A stretch of DNA of 64,000 nt from Oscillospiraceae bacterium (lineage in GTDB: Bacteria > Bacillota > Clostridia > Oscillospirales > Ruminococcaceae), in the NCBI GenBank assembly GCA_017505635.1, contig JAFVOU010000031.1, positions 56,784 through 120,783 of the forward strand, given 5' to 3'. Shown piece after piece: positions 9,142 through 17,987 of the stretch (the stretch's first letter is position 1; the number at the start of each line of letters is the position of its first letter). A program made the position numbers and the translations under genes. Below the pieces are notes generated by a model, which saw only the letters and a program-made list of their open reading frames with translations, had not been told where the DNA came from and did no database searches.

Positions 9142-10884
9142 ATGACGGTTGAAAAAATTTTCTCCCTTATCCTGCCCTGTCTGTCAATGTGGGGCTATGT
9201 CCACCTGCTGTGCGGCAGCATAAAAGCCGAATTTGCCATTGCGGTTACACTTGCATTTATCGGCAGCGCAACCTTTCTTGCAGGTATTGCAGGTGTTATG
9301 CCTCTTGCGGTGGATGCAATCATTTATCTTGGCATTGCCTGCCTTGTCATCGCCCTGTTCAAACGTATAAGCCTTAAAAAGGTTATCACACCAGGCACTG
9401 TATTTTTTGCAGTTATGATGTGTGTGTTCTGCTATCTGCTTTACGGCGCATATTTTGTGGAACAGGACAACTTTACCCACTGGGCATTTGTAAGCAAACT
9501 GCTTATCAACAACGACCGCTTTCCGCTGGCAAGCGACCCTAACGTGTGGTTTCCGTCCTATCCGCTGGGCAGTGCTTCCTTTATCTACTTTTTCTGCAAA
9601 GCTTTTGGCGCAGACAGCGAATGGTTCCAGATGCTTATGCAGGCAATGCTTATGACAGGTATGGGCACCGCTGTATTTGCCTTTGCAAAAAATATAAAGG
9701 GCTATATCCTTTCCGCAGTTTATGTAATAATTCTGCTTTGCAGCAATATCGGTTTTAACGAACTGCTTGTGGACACTCTGCTTGCCATGATTGGCTTTGG
9801 CGGCATTGCATTCTGTGTATACTACCGCAACGACCTTAAACACAAGGTTTGGTACACAATACCTTATATGGTGCTGCTTATGGCAGTAAAAAACAGCGGG
9901 CTGTTCTTTGCCGCTGTAATGATTGTGTACTGCCTTGTATATATCATAAAAAACAAAAACGGCTTTGGTGCATTTGCCTCTCTTGCCATAAGTGCCGCAG
10001 CTCCCTTTGCCTCACTTAAACTGTGGCAGAACCACGTCAGACTGGAATTTGAAGGCGGCCTGCTGTCCAAACACTCCATGAGTATAGAAAACCTTGAAAA
10101 GGTTTTTGGTGAAAAAACTCCCGAAGATATAAAAAACATTGTTATCGCCTTTAAGGATGCAATGCTGTCCCTGTCAAACCCTGTGCTGTGGATGCTGATT
10201 TTTATCCTTGCCGTTGTGCTTGTAAACAGATTTGCACTTAAAGAACAGGATAAATTCTTTAACGGCACCGCAATCTTTGCAGTTGCGACCTACCTTGCCT
10301 ATCAGCTTGGTCAGCTGGGTATGTATCTTTTCAATATGCCAACCGCTGCAGCCCTTGGGCTTGAATGCTACGACCGCTACACCGCAACAGTGCTTATCTG
10401 TGTATGCGGCATTGTATGCTGCGGTGTGCTTGGTTCGCCTCTCTTTGACAAGGCAGAAACAAAGGTGAAAAACTGCGCCGCACTGTACGGCGTGTGTGCA
10501 GTGATTATGCTGCAGTGCCTGCACCCTAACCTGCACTACTATTCCCGTCAGGTTATCCCGCCCGAACGCAACCGTGCAATAAACAATATGCTTATCGAGG
10601 AATACAACATTCCCCTTAATTCGGGCTATATCATCATTTTTGATGACGAATGCGAGGAATGGGTGCGCGAAACCTATTTCTACGAGGCAAAATACATCTT
10701 CGGCAACAACGCAAAGGTTCGCTTTTTAAGGGATGTAAAGGCCGACGAAAGCCTGTTCAGCAAATATCCGTGGGTTATTATGTTCCACCAGACCGAACCG
10801 ATTGTGGAATATCTTGAAAGCCGTTACGGCCCCGACCTGCCAAGGGTTATCTACACACCGGATTATCCCCTTGTTTCACAATAA
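9142..10884 (+). CDS. Polytopic membrane protein, probable GT-C-type glycosyltransferase
   Basis: A 580-residue protein with roughly a dozen predicted membrane helices over residues 1-450 and a soluble C-terminal domain of about 120 residues. A large loop after the third or fourth helix carries EQDNFTHWAFVSKLLINN, the place where GT-C enzymes hold their acidic catalytic residues. It follows a GT2/GtrA enzyme that would make a polyprenyl-linked sugar. Use of that donor to decorate an envelope polymer is a reasonable inference, not shown. No confident family name could be assigned from the sequence alone. An alternative is a membrane protein of polysaccharide export or assembly. Confidence 0.6.
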   Translation: MTVEKIFSLILPCLSMWGYVHLLCGSIKAEFAIAVTLAFIGSATFLAGIAGVMPLAVDAIIYLGIACLVIALFKRISLKKVITPGTVFFAVMMCVFCYLLYGAYFVEQDNFTHWAFVSKLLINNDRFPLASDPNVWFPSYPLGSASFIYFFCKAFGADSEWFQMLMQAMLMTGMGTAVFAFAKNIKGYILSAVYVIILLCSNIGFNELLVDTLLAMIGFGGIAFCVYYRNDLKHKVWYTIPYMVLLMAVKNSGLFFAAVMIVYCLVYIIKNKNGFGAFASLAISAAAPFASLKLWQNHVRLEFEGGLLSKHSMSIENLEKVFGEKTPEDIKNIVIAFKDAMLSLSNPVLWMLIFILAVVLVNRFALKEQDKFFNGTAIFAVATYLAYQLGQLGMYLFNMPTAAALGLECYDRYTATVLICVCGIVCCGVLGSPLFDKAETKVKNCAALYGVCAVIMLQCLHPNLHYYSRQVIPPERNRAINNMLIEEYNIPLNSGYIIIFDDECEEWVRETYFYEAKYIFGNNAKVRFLRDVKADESLFSKYPWVIMFHQTEPIVEYLESRYGPDLPRVIYTPDYPLVSQ

Positions 10885-10893
10885 AAATTACGG

Positions 10894-10924
10894 CACCCGT
10901 TTATCCTTAAACGGGTGTTTTTTA
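10894..10924 (+). terminator. Intrinsic terminator after the GT-C-like gene
   Basis: CACCCGTTTA / TAAACGGGTG arms with a short loop, followed by TTTTTTA. Confidence 0.8.
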
Positions 10925-10928
10925 TAGC

Positions 10929-10970
10929 AAAAAAAGACTGCTTTACCATTGTGCGGTAAAACAGTCTTTT
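10929..10970 (-). terminator. Intrinsic terminator of the Lrp-family gene
   Basis: Arms AGACTGTTTTACC / GGTAAAGCAGTCT followed by seven T on the minus strand, immediately after the Lrp stop codon. It also has T on the other strand and may work both ways. Confidence 0.8.
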
Positions 10971-10974
10971 GTTT

Positions 10975-11403
10975 TTAAAGCATTTTCTTTCTTTCGATTG
11001 GTGTGGAAAGAATAATCTGTGTGCTTGTGCGGCCCATCTTCTGGAACTTGATGATAAGGCGTTCAAGGTCACCGATTTCCTTTGCATCCACCTTTACAAG
11101 ATAGCTGTAGTCACCTGTAACGTGGTAGCATTCCACAACCATAGGTTCCTGGTCAACCAGTTCAAGCAGATTTTCGCGGTCCTGCGGTGAAATGGAAACG
11201 TTGATGATTGCATGCACTGTGCGGCCGATTTTTTTTGGGTTTACAATTGCAGTGTAGCCCTCAATAATGCCTTCCTTTTCCATTCTTTTGATTCTTTCGC
11301 TTACTGCAGGTGCTGTAAGAGAAATTGTCTGTGTAATTTCCTTTACAGTAATTCTGCCGTTATCCTGCAAAAGATCCAGAATCTTTTTATCGATACTATC
11401 CAT
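10975..11403 (-). CDS. Lrp/AsnC-family transcriptional regulator
   Basis: A 142-residue regulator. Residues 1-50 hold the winged helix-turn-helix (ITQTISLTAPAVSERIKRM), and residues 65-140 the RAM/AsnC effector domain with the VECYHVTGDYSYLVKV core. Members sense amino acids and control metabolism or transport as octamers. It stands alone between convergent and divergent terminators, so its targets cannot be guessed from neighbours. Autoregulation is common in the family. The 95-base leader and AT-rich promoter region could hold its own operator. Confidence 0.9.
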   Translation of the reverse strand: MDSIDKKILDLLQDNGRITVKEITQTISLTAPAVSERIKRMEKEGIIEGYTAIVNPKKIGRTVHAIINVSISPQDRENLLELVDQEPMVVECYHVTGDYSYLVKVDAKEIGDLERLIIKFQKMGRTSTQIILSTPIERKKML

Positions 11404-11496
11404 AAAATCCCCTCCATTTTTATGTTTTAGTTTTAAAAGGATATTTGCTGTGTTTATTATGGAATTTTAAAATGTACAACGGTTTATTTTTTAACA

Positions 11497-11525
11497 ATTA
11501 TACCCCTGTTTTTTAATTTTGTAAA
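11497..11525 (-). promoter_or_regulatory. Promoter of the Lrp-family gene
   Basis: TTTACA and TATAAT with a 17-base spacer on the minus strand, about 95 bases upstream of the ATG. Confidence 0.6.
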
Positions 11526-11582
11526 GATTGTTTGATAAATTTACACCCATTTATTATTTAAAAACGGAAGATTTCACATTTT

Positions 11583-12863
11583 TTATTTATTTGTATGCTG
11601 CTGGTTTTTATATTTTTCAAAATGGTAGGCAAGTTTTCTGTCCACAATGCCCTTTACCACAATGCCCTCGGCAGCATATTCCTCGCTGTGCACCACGCCG
11701 TTTTCACGGATGATGTTTATAAGGCCTGTCTGTGCATAAGGCAGTGTGATATCCAGTGTTTCCATACGTCCCGACAGTTTTTCGTCGATAGCCGCCATAA
11801 GGTTTTCCATGCCGAAACCGCTTTTTGCCGAAACACGGATGCCGTTTTCCATAAGAAAACTTTCGTGAGGCTTGTCGCACTTGTTGTAAACGGTGATGAT
11901 TTTTTCCCTGTCAACACCGATTTCGTCCAGAACTTCCCTTGTAACCTGCAGCTGAATGTCCCTTTCTGCACTTGAAATATCGCAAACATTGAGAACTATA
12001 TCAGCATACTTTGCCTGCTTGAGTGTGGATTTGAAAGCCTCCACCAGCTTGTGAGGCAGACGGGATACAAAGCCTACCGTGTCAACAAGGATTGCACTCT
12101 GACCGCTTGGCAGAACAAACTTGCGGGAAGTAGGGTCCAGTGTAGCAAACAGCATGTCCTTTTCAAAAATCTCGCTGTCTGTTATATGGTTAAGCAGGCT
12201 GGACTTGCCCACATTGGTATAGCCCGTAAGCGCCACCACAGGGATATCGTTTTTCTGACGTTTTTCACTTAAAATGTCGCGGCGTTTTTCCACCTGTTCC
12301 AGCTTTTCCCTGATAAGTGCTATGCGCTGGTTGATGTGACGGCGGTCGTATTCCAGCTTGGTTTCACCTGCACCGCGTCGTGCACCGCCGCCGCCTGCAC
12401 CGCCGCCGCCCTGACGTGACAGGCTTGTGCCCATACCGCTTAAACGCGGCAGCTTGTATTTGAGCAGTGCAAGTTCTGTCTGCAGTTTGCCCTCGCTGGT
12501 GGTTGCACGTCTGGAGAATATTTCCAGAATAAGCATTGTGCGGTCGATAACCTCCAGCTCAAGATAATCGGAAATATTCTTTATCTGGCTGCCTGTAAGC
12601 TCGGTGTCCACCACCACAAGCTCCACATCGTTGAAGCTGCAAAGGTCCTTTATCTCCGCCATTTTGCCTTCGCCGAAATAGTATTTCTTTTCGGGGTTGT
12701 CCTTTTTCTGCACAACCTGGCATACCACCTGCAGTTCCCCTGCCTCGCAAAGGCTTTCCAGCTCGCTCATAGAATTGTCGATATCATATTCGCCGCAGTC
12801 CACACCTGCAATAAGTGTGCGGGTAAGTTTGATTTCGCCGTTATTTTCCATAATATTGCTCAT
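11583..12863 (-). CDS. hflX: GTPase HflX
   Basis: A 426-residue ribosome-associated GTPase that rescues or splits stalled ribosomes. The N-terminal nucleotide-binding-like domain is followed by a Gly/Arg-rich linker (about 151-164, a run of glycines then ARRGAGE) and a coiled segment. The G domain then shows G1 GYTNVGKSS (214-222), the DPTSRK switch, G3 DTVGF (261-265) and NKCD for guanine recognition. The ATG follows GGAGAG at six bases. The gene stands alone and is divergent from the zinc-ribbon gene. Length is typical. Confidence 0.95.
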   Translation of the reverse strand: MSNIMENNGEIKLTRTLIAGVDCGEYDIDNSMSELESLCEAGELQVVCQVVQKKDNPEKKYYFGEGKMAEIKDLCSFNDVELVVVDTELTGSQIKNISDYLELEVIDRTMLILEIFSRRATTSEGKLQTELALLKYKLPRLSGMGTSLSRQGGGGAGGGGARRGAGETKLEYDRRHINQRIALIREKLEQVEKRRDILSEKRQKNDIPVVALTGYTNVGKSSLLNHITDSEIFEKDMLFATLDPTSRKFVLPSGQSAILVDTVGFVSRLPHKLVEAFKSTLKQAKYADIVLNVCDISSAERDIQLQVTREVLDEIGVDREKIITVYNKCDKPHESFLMENGIRVSAKSGFGMENLMAAIDEKLSGRMETLDITLPYAQTGLINIIRENGVVHSEEYAAEGIVVKGIVDRKLAYHFEKYKNQQHTNK

Positions 12864-12960
12864 TTAACTCTCCATAATATATGTTTATAATACATTTATC
12901 TTTAAATTTTCACATATCTGTGCTAAAATCAGTCCATAAATACCAAAGGAGGTACCATTT

Positions 12961-13596
12961 ATGTTTTGTCCAAGATGCGGCAGAGCCGTTAATGCCGAAG
13001 CAAATTTCTGCGGCGGTTGCGGATTGTCCAGAGTTGAAATAGAAAAATATCTTACTAAAACAGCACCACAGCAGGAAGCACCAAAAGCAGAACCTGCTCC
13101 ACAGCCGGAACAGCCGGAGACTGAAATCCCTAAGGTTGAAATTCCTCAATATGATGTGCCGCCGGCAGAAACTGTGTTTGCCGAAACTGAACCTGCAAAA
13201 AGCGAGGAACCTTCCTTTGCACAGTCAGAGGCAGAAAAAGAAAAACAGTCAGCATATGCAGACAACAACTGCACATACGCATATTCCTACAAAAAATCCG
13301 AAACCGCTGCTCCACAGGCTGACAGCACAGCATTCGGTTCATCAGATGCAGCATTTCACGCTGCACAGACACAGCCACAGGCCGAAGCACCTTTGTCCAC
13401 AGTGGACTATATCTGGATGTTTGTTATAAGCAGTCTGCCTGTAATAGGCCTTATATACATTATATATCTTGCTGTGCAGAATAATAACATAAACAAGCGT
13501 TCTTTCGCAAGAGCTATGCTTGTTATGACACTGTTCGCCTTTGTTATTTCACTTGTATTTGTAGTAGGCGTTGTTGCAGCAGGGCTTTTAGGTTAA
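12961..13596 (+). CDS. Zinc-ribbon membrane protein
   Basis: A 211-residue protein that begins with a zinc ribbon (CPRCG at 3-7 and CGGCG at 17-21, four Cys). A long Pro/Glu/Ala-rich low-complexity linker follows (about 30-140). Two membrane helices lie near the C-terminus (about 148-170 and 183-208). The layout places the ribbon in the cytosol. Similar zinc-ribbon plus membrane-anchor proteins are common in clostridia and have no established role. AGGAGG lies just before the ATG. It is followed by a strong terminator shared with the convergent response regulator. Confidence 0.75.
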   Translation: MFCPRCGRAVNAEANFCGGCGLSRVEIEKYLTKTAPQQEAPKAEPAPQPEQPETEIPKVEIPQYDVPPAETVFAETEPAKSEEPSFAQSEAEKEKQSAYADNNCTYAYSYKKSETAAPQADSTAFGSSDAAFHAAQTQPQAEAPLSTVDYIWMFVISSLPVIGLIYIIYLAVQNNNINKRSFARAMLVMTLFAFVISLVFVVGVVAAGLLG

Positions 13597-13638
13597 AATC
13601 AAAAACAGCACAACAGAAAAAGCGGATTTTTTGCAAAA

Positions 13639-13672
13639 ACGGGACGGCATACACCGTCCCGTTAATTTTTTA
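13639..13672. terminator. Bidirectional terminator between zinc-ribbon and response-regulator genes
   Basis: Perfect 9-bp arms ACGGGACGG / CCGTCCCGT with T runs on both strands between two convergent genes. Confidence 0.85.
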
Positions 13673-14371
13673 TTCTTTCACTTCAAATTTATAGCCTACA
13701 CCCCATACTGTTTTGAGGGACCAGTTTTCGCTTACACCTTCAAGCTTTTCGCGCAGACGTTTGATGTGCACGTCTATTGTGCGGCTGTCGCCGTAATATT
13801 CAAAGCCCCACACTTCGTCAAGCAGTGCATCGCGTGTAAACACCTTATTGTAGTTTTTTGCAAGGTAGTAAAGCAGTTCCATTTCTTTTGGCGGTGTGTC
13901 CACAACTTCGCCTTTTACCTTGAGTTCGTATTTTGTAATGTTGATAACAAGGTCTTCAAAAACAAGTTCACCCTCGTTTGCATCACTTTTTGCAGCTGTT
14001 GTTCTGCCTGTGCGGCGCAGAACAGCCTTGATGCGTGCCACAACCTCTTTTGTGTCAAAAGGTTTTACAATATAGTCGTCTGCACCAAGCTCCAGCCCCA
14101 GCACCTTGTCAAAGGTTTCGCCCTTTGCTGTAAGCATAATGATAGGTGTTTCCTTTTTTGCACGGATGCGGCGGCATGCCTCCCAGCCGTCCACACGGGG
14201 CATCATAACATCCAGCAGCACAAGGTCTATATCCATCTCTGCATGCATATTCACCGCTGTTTCGCCGTCGTGGGCAAGATATGTTTCATAGCCCTCCTTT
14301 TCCAGATAAAGGCGCAGCAGTTCGCAGATGTTGCGGTCGTCATCGACAATAAGAATTCTTTCTCTGTCCAT
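13670..14371 (-). CDS. OmpR/PhoB-family response regulator
   Basis: A 233-residue two-domain regulator. The receiver domain has the acidic pair in LIVDDD, phospho-acceptor Asp54 (VLLDVMMP), Thr81 and Lys103. The C-terminal winged helix shows LVFEDLVIN, PPKEMELLYYLA and the SRTIDVHIKRLREKL recognition region. The start giving MDRERILIVDD has AAAGGAGG upstream; a frame 22 codons longer does not. No histidine kinase gene adjoins it. The only kinase in the window is 36 kb away, also orphan, and could be its partner, but nothing in the sequence proves that. Confidence 0.93.
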   Translation of the reverse strand: MDRERILIVDDDRNICELLRLYLEKEGYETYLAHDGETAVNMHAEMDIDLVLLDVMMPRVDGWEACRRIRAKKETPIIMLTAKGETFDKVLGLELGADDYIVKPFDTKEVVARIKAVLRRTGRTTAAKSDANEGELVFEDLVINITKYELKVKGEVVDTPPKEMELLYYLAKNYNKVFTRDALLDEVWGFEYYGDSRTIDVHIKRLREKLEGVSENWSLKTVWGVGYKFEVKE

Positions 14372-14653
14372 ATTTAAACCTCCTTTGGAGTCTGTTTTTT
14401 TACATATATAGTTATTGTACCACACAATTGTGAACAATTAAAGCAAATAATGGCAGTAACGCAAAATTTGCGATAATTAAGTTTAAGCCCTTACATTGAC
14501 ACAAACACTTATACTCATTTGCTTATTATATTATAAATATTTATTATTAGAGGATATGCGCCATAAATGGTAAAATATGTAACAGTATGTTAAGTTAATA
14601 ACAAACATACCCGAAAATTCAACCCTAACACACAATTAAAGGAGAAAAAGATT

Positions 14654-15601
14654 ATGTCATTTATGGAATCCCGTCGTGATTTTCTTGGAAAATCCGCAAT
14701 TCTTCTCGGTTCCGCAGCTGTTCTTGGTGTAACAGGCTGTGCAAAACAGAACGAAGCTGCAGCTATGGCTCAGCCGGAAATCCCAGCACATCCATTCCCA
14801 TGCTGCGAATTTGACCTTGACCTTGCAGAAAAAACAGGTTACGAAGGTTATTTTGAAAACGGCTGCTGCTACGGTGTAGCAAAAGCTCTTCTTACACAGC
14901 TTGCTGACAAAGTTGGCTACCCATTCACAGTTATCCCAGCAGAAATGTTTGCTAACGGTAAAGAAGGTTACCAGGCAGGCTCCCTCTGTGGTGCTATGGG
15001 CGGTGCTCTTGGCGTAATCGGTCTTTTGCTTCCACCAGACGAAGCAAGAGCTCTTACAAAAGAACTCAACGCTTGGTACACAAGCACAGCACTTCCAATC
15101 TACAATGGTGCACCGGAAAACAAAGCTGCAAACACAACAATCTCTGCAACAATCAACTGCTCCGACTCCGTAACAAAATTTATGGCTGCTAACGGCATCA
15201 CAGAAATGAAAGACCCAGTTCGTCGTGAACGTTGCGGCGGCGTTACAGGTGACGTTGCAAGAAAAACAGCTGAACTTCTTAATGTTCACTTTGGTTACAT
15301 GGCTGCTCCAGCACCAGTTGCTCCAGCAGAACCAGAACTCGGTCCAGACGAATACATTGGCGTTTCCAACGGTTTCGGCGGCGAAATGAAGGTTAAAGTA
15401 ACAATGGCAGGCGATCAGATTGCTAAAATCGACATCCTCAGCCACAGCGAAACAGCAGGTATCTCTGACCCAGCATTCGCTTCCATCCCAGAAGCAATCA
15501 TTGCTGCTCAGTCTGCAGAAGTTGATGCTGTAGCAAATGCAACAGTTTCTTCCAAAGCTATTATGGCTGCAGTTGCTGACGCTCTTGCACAGGTTAAATA
15601 A
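14654..15601 (+). CDS. Tat-exported Cys-rich lipoprotein with FMN-binding domain
   Basis: A 315-residue probable electron-transfer protein outside the membrane. Residues 6-13 are a twin-arginine motif (SRRDFLGK), followed by a hydrophobic stretch and a lipobox-like VTGC (Cys29). Residues 45-215 form a Cys-rich domain (Cys50, 51, 71, 72, 112, 169, 194) resembling the C_GCAxxG_C_C redox family. After a Pro/Ala linker, residues 233-312 match the FMN-binding domain of RnfG/NqrC type. Its end shows D-A-V-A-N-A-T-V-S-S (291-300), close to the flavinylation motif, with Thr297 as the candidate FMN site but Asn in place of the usual Gly. It directly precedes tatA and tatC, so it is probably their main substrate. 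Codon use suggests high expression. No flavin transferase gene is in the window. Confidence 0.8.
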   Translation: MSFMESRRDFLGKSAILLGSAAVLGVTGCAKQNEAAAMAQPEIPAHPFPCCEFDLDLAEKTGYEGYFENGCCYGVAKALLTQLADKVGYPFTVIPAEMFANGKEGYQAGSLCGAMGGALGVIGLLLPPDEARALTKELNAWYTSTALPIYNGAPENKAANTTISATINCSDSVTKFMAANGITEMKDPVRRERCGGVTGDVARKTAELLNVHFGYMAAPAPVAPAEPELGPDEYIGVSNGFGGEMKVKVTMAGDQIAKIDILSHSETAGISDPAFASIPEAIIAAQSAEVDAVANATVSSKAIMAAVADALAQVK

Positions 15602-15655
15602 TTTTAGTTTGTCGTAAAGTTAAACCTTTTAACAGATAAACTTCCGCGACAATTC

Positions 15656-15718
15656 AGCCGCCTGCCGTGGAAAATGCTTTTTGCGTGGGCATTTTTCTGG
15701 TACAACGGCAGGCAGGCT
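15656..15718 (+). promoter_or_regulatory. Long hairpin between the Tat substrate and tatA
   Basis: AGCC-GCCTGCCGT pairs with ACGGCAGGC-A-GGCT (one bulge), with an inner GAAAATGC / GCATTTTTC stem. It lacks a following T run, so it is probably not a simple terminator. An mRNA-processing or stability element that separates the expression of substrate and translocase is a possible reading. Confidence 0.5.
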
Positions 15719-15762
15719 GTTGTCTTATAACAATTTATTTTACATTTTAAGGAGTTATACAT

Positions 15763-15960
15763 ATGTTTGGTAGAATTGGCGTTAGCGAACTTTTGATTAT
15801 CCTCGTAGTTGTTCTCATCTTCTTTGGTCCTGCAAAACTTCCTGCACTTGCAAAAAGCATGGGTCAGGCTGTAAGCGAATTCCGCAAAGGCGCAAAAGAA
15901 ATCAGCAAAGAATTTGAAGAAGCTGCAGCAGAAGAAACAAAAGAAAACGCAGACAAATAA
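15763..15960 (+). CDS. tatA: Sec-independent translocase TatA
   Basis: A 65-residue pore-forming subunit of the twin-arginine translocase. One membrane helix (about 7-21) is followed by the FGPAKLP hinge, an amphipathic helix (ALAKSMGQAVSEFRKGA) and an acidic tail. It is very close to canonical TatA. Only one TatA-type gene is present, so as in other Gram-positive bacteria it may serve both TatA and TatB roles. GGAGTT precedes the ATG. It is followed 36 bases later by tatC and preceded by a twin-arginine lipoprotein. Confidence 0.95.
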   Translation: MFGRIGVSELLIILVVVLIFFGPAKLPALAKSMGQAVSEFRKGAKEISKEFEEAAAEETKENADK

Positions 15961-15996
15961 TAAAAGCGGCTTATCCGCAATTTATGGAGGCGGCTT

Positions 15997-16770
15997 TTGA
16001 AGAAAAAAGAGGAAATGTCTTTGTTCGGACATCTTGACGAGCTTAGAAAAAGACTTACAGTTATAGTGGTGGCTACACTTGCTGTTTCTGCATTTCTTTT
16101 TACAAAGGCAGATATGGTTATGGACTATTTTCTGGCCATTAACCCGGGTATGGAACTTGTTTTTATCACCCCGTCCGAACTGCTTGTTGTTTATGTACAG
16201 CTTTCACTTATTATGGCACTTATTGTTTGCGCCCCAATCAATATTTATGAAGTGTGGGCTTTTGTAGAAAAAGGGCTGTACAAAAAAGAAAAAATCTATA
16301 TACTTTTAACACTTATCTTCGGCACCATATTTTTTGTGGCAGGTGTTGCTTTTTGCTATTTTATGGTACTGCCGACAACCCTTAAATTTTTTATGCGAAT
16401 AGCCATTGAGGATATCTCCTCCATGATTTCCATAAAAAGTTATGTTTCATTTATCAACACTATGCTGCTTTGCTTTGGCGCAGTGTTCGAAATGCCTGTG
16501 CTTGTATTTCTGTTAAGCAAACTGGAAATTCTCAAGCCACAGTTCTTAAAAGCAAACAGGGGTTTGTTTATCATTGCAATATTTATCCTTGCAGCGGTTA
16601 TCACCCCACCTGATGTTGTTTCGCAGCTTATGCTGGCTGTTCCTATGATTATGCTGTTCCAGTTAAGCACATTTGTGTGTGTTGTTGTGGACAAGACAAA
16701 CCGAAAAAAACACAGCGATGACGAAACATATGATGATGTTTCCGAAAAAAGCGCAGCAGCAGCAGATTAA
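15997..16770 (+). CDS. tatC: Sec-independent translocase TatC
   Basis: A 257-residue six-helix membrane receptor for twin-arginine signal peptides. The N-terminal HLDELRKRL motif, diagnostic for TatC, lies at about 11-19. The family's conserved proline-rich helices follow (FCYFMVLPTTLKFF, AVITPPDVVSQLMLAVPM). The chosen start is TTG, six bases after TGGAGG; an ATG six codons downstream lacks a good site. The Ser/Ala/Asp-rich tail is cytosolic. It ends the three-gene Tat cassette, with a terminator about 65 bases beyond. Confidence 0.95.
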   Translation: MKKKEEMSLFGHLDELRKRLTVIVVATLAVSAFLFTKADMVMDYFLAINPGMELVFITPSELLVVYVQLSLIMALIVCAPINIYEVWAFVEKGLYKKEKIYILLTLIFGTIFFVAGVAFCYFMVLPTTLKFFMRIAIEDISSMISIKSYVSFINTMLLCFGAVFEMPVLVFLLSKLEILKPQFLKANRGLFIIAIFILAAVITPPDVVSQLMLAVPMIMLFQLSTFVCVVVDKTNRKKHSDDETYDDVSEKSAAAAD

Positions 16771-16836
16771 CTTAGCAAATACCCATAATTATTATATATA
16801 TCCGGTGTTAGTTCCACCCAAAGATATTAGTTATAC

Positions 16837-16870
16837 AAAAAGCTTCCGCACAGACGGAAGCTTTTTGTTT
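16837..16870 (+). terminator. Terminator of the Tat cassette
   Basis: Perfect 12-bp arms AAAAAGCTTCCG / CGGAAGCTTTTT, loop CACAGA, followed by GTTTTG. Confidence 0.85.
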
Positions 16871-16965
16871 TGCTGTTATTTATGTTTTTTGCGAAGGCTG
16901 CAGGTTTACAAACAGCCGGTAAATTTTTGCATTTTGTCTGTATATGCATATACCTGCGGCTGTAT

Positions 16966-17865
16966 TTACATATTCTCCGGCACTTCAAAATCCTTTGAGT
17001 TGCACAGGTAGATAAAGTATCTTGCCGCCGATGACAGCTTTTTATCCTTATGGTGAATTATGTAAAATTTTCTGGTCAGGTCCAGTCCGTCAACTTCAAG
17101 AGGAACAACAGCACCGCACTCTATTTTCTCTGTTGCCAGACGGTATGGCAAAATACCTATCCCGATACCACTGGCAACCGCACTCATAATCCCTGTATTG
17201 CTCATTGACTCCCACACAGGTTCCACCGAAAATCCGGCTTTTTCACAGGCAGAATCAAAAACCTTGCGGGTACCGCTGTCTGCTTCACGCAGAACAAACC
17301 TGCTGTTTGCAAACTCTTCTATGGACAGTTTCTGTCCAAAGGAATACCTGCCGTCATTTGCCGCAAAAGCAATGAGATGGTCGTCCATATAAGGTTCCGA
17401 CACTATTGACGGGTTGCTGGACATACCTTCGCTGAATGCAAAATCCAGTTCGTTGTCAAGCAGCTTTTTTTCAAGCACATAGGCAGGACCGCAAAAGCCT
17501 TTTACATCGGTGTTTGCATAGCTTTCCATAAAAGCCTTTGCATAAAAGGGCAGAAATTTTGCACCGATGGTAAAGGTTGCGCCTACACGGATTGTTCCGT
17601 TCTTGTCCCAGTTTTTCATCTCTTTTTCCATGTCGGAAAAAAGCCCGGCTATAGACTTTGTATATTCTTCAAAACGCTTTCCCGCCTGAGTGATGACCAG
17701 TTTTCTGCCAATGCGGTCAAACAGTGTTACGTTATAATAGTTTTCCAGCTCTTTTACCGCAAGGCTTACTGCAGGCTGTGTCATATTCAAAGCATGGGCT
17801 GCTTTTGTGGTGTTATAATCATTCTGACAGAGAGCATAAAATATTTCCATATGTCTGAGGGTCAT
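16966..17865 (-). CDS. LysR-family transcriptional regulator
   Basis: A 299-residue activator or repressor. The N-terminal helix-turn-helix has the family pattern TTKAAHALNMTQPAVSLAVKELE (about 18-40), followed by a periplasmic-binding-like effector domain (about 90-290) related to those of the CysB/CysL group. The start giving MTLRHMEIF follows AGGAG at seven bases. No divergent partner gene is present: the next gene upstream is yaaA in the same direction, with an AT-rich 120-base gap. The target is therefore unknown. Confidence 0.88.
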   Translation of the reverse strand: MTLRHMEIFYALCQNDYNTTKAAHALNMTQPAVSLAVKELENYYNVTLFDRIGRKLVITQAGKRFEEYTKSIAGLFSDMEKEMKNWDKNGTIRVGATFTIGAKFLPFYAKAFMESYANTDVKGFCGPAYVLEKKLLDNELDFAFSEGMSSNPSIVSEPYMDDHLIAFAANDGRYSFGQKLSIEEFANSRFVLREADSGTRKVFDSACEKAGFSVEPVWESMSNTGIMSAVASGIGIGILPYRLATEKIECGAVVPLEVDGLDLTRKFYIIHHKDKKLSSAARYFIYLCNSKDFEVPENM

Positions 17866-17987
17866 TGCCGTTCTCCTGTATACAAACAATTATTTATCTT
17901 TCTTTTCTGTATTATAATAATTTTTATATAGCAAATCAATTGGTTATCATAACAAAATAGTCTTTCTGCCATTTTACAATTAATATA

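Noticed and set aside
14490..14530. Promoter for the Tat lipoprotein with TTGACA at 14496
   Set aside because: No acceptable -10 lies at 16-18 bases; TATACT is only eight bases away. The true promoter could not be placed.
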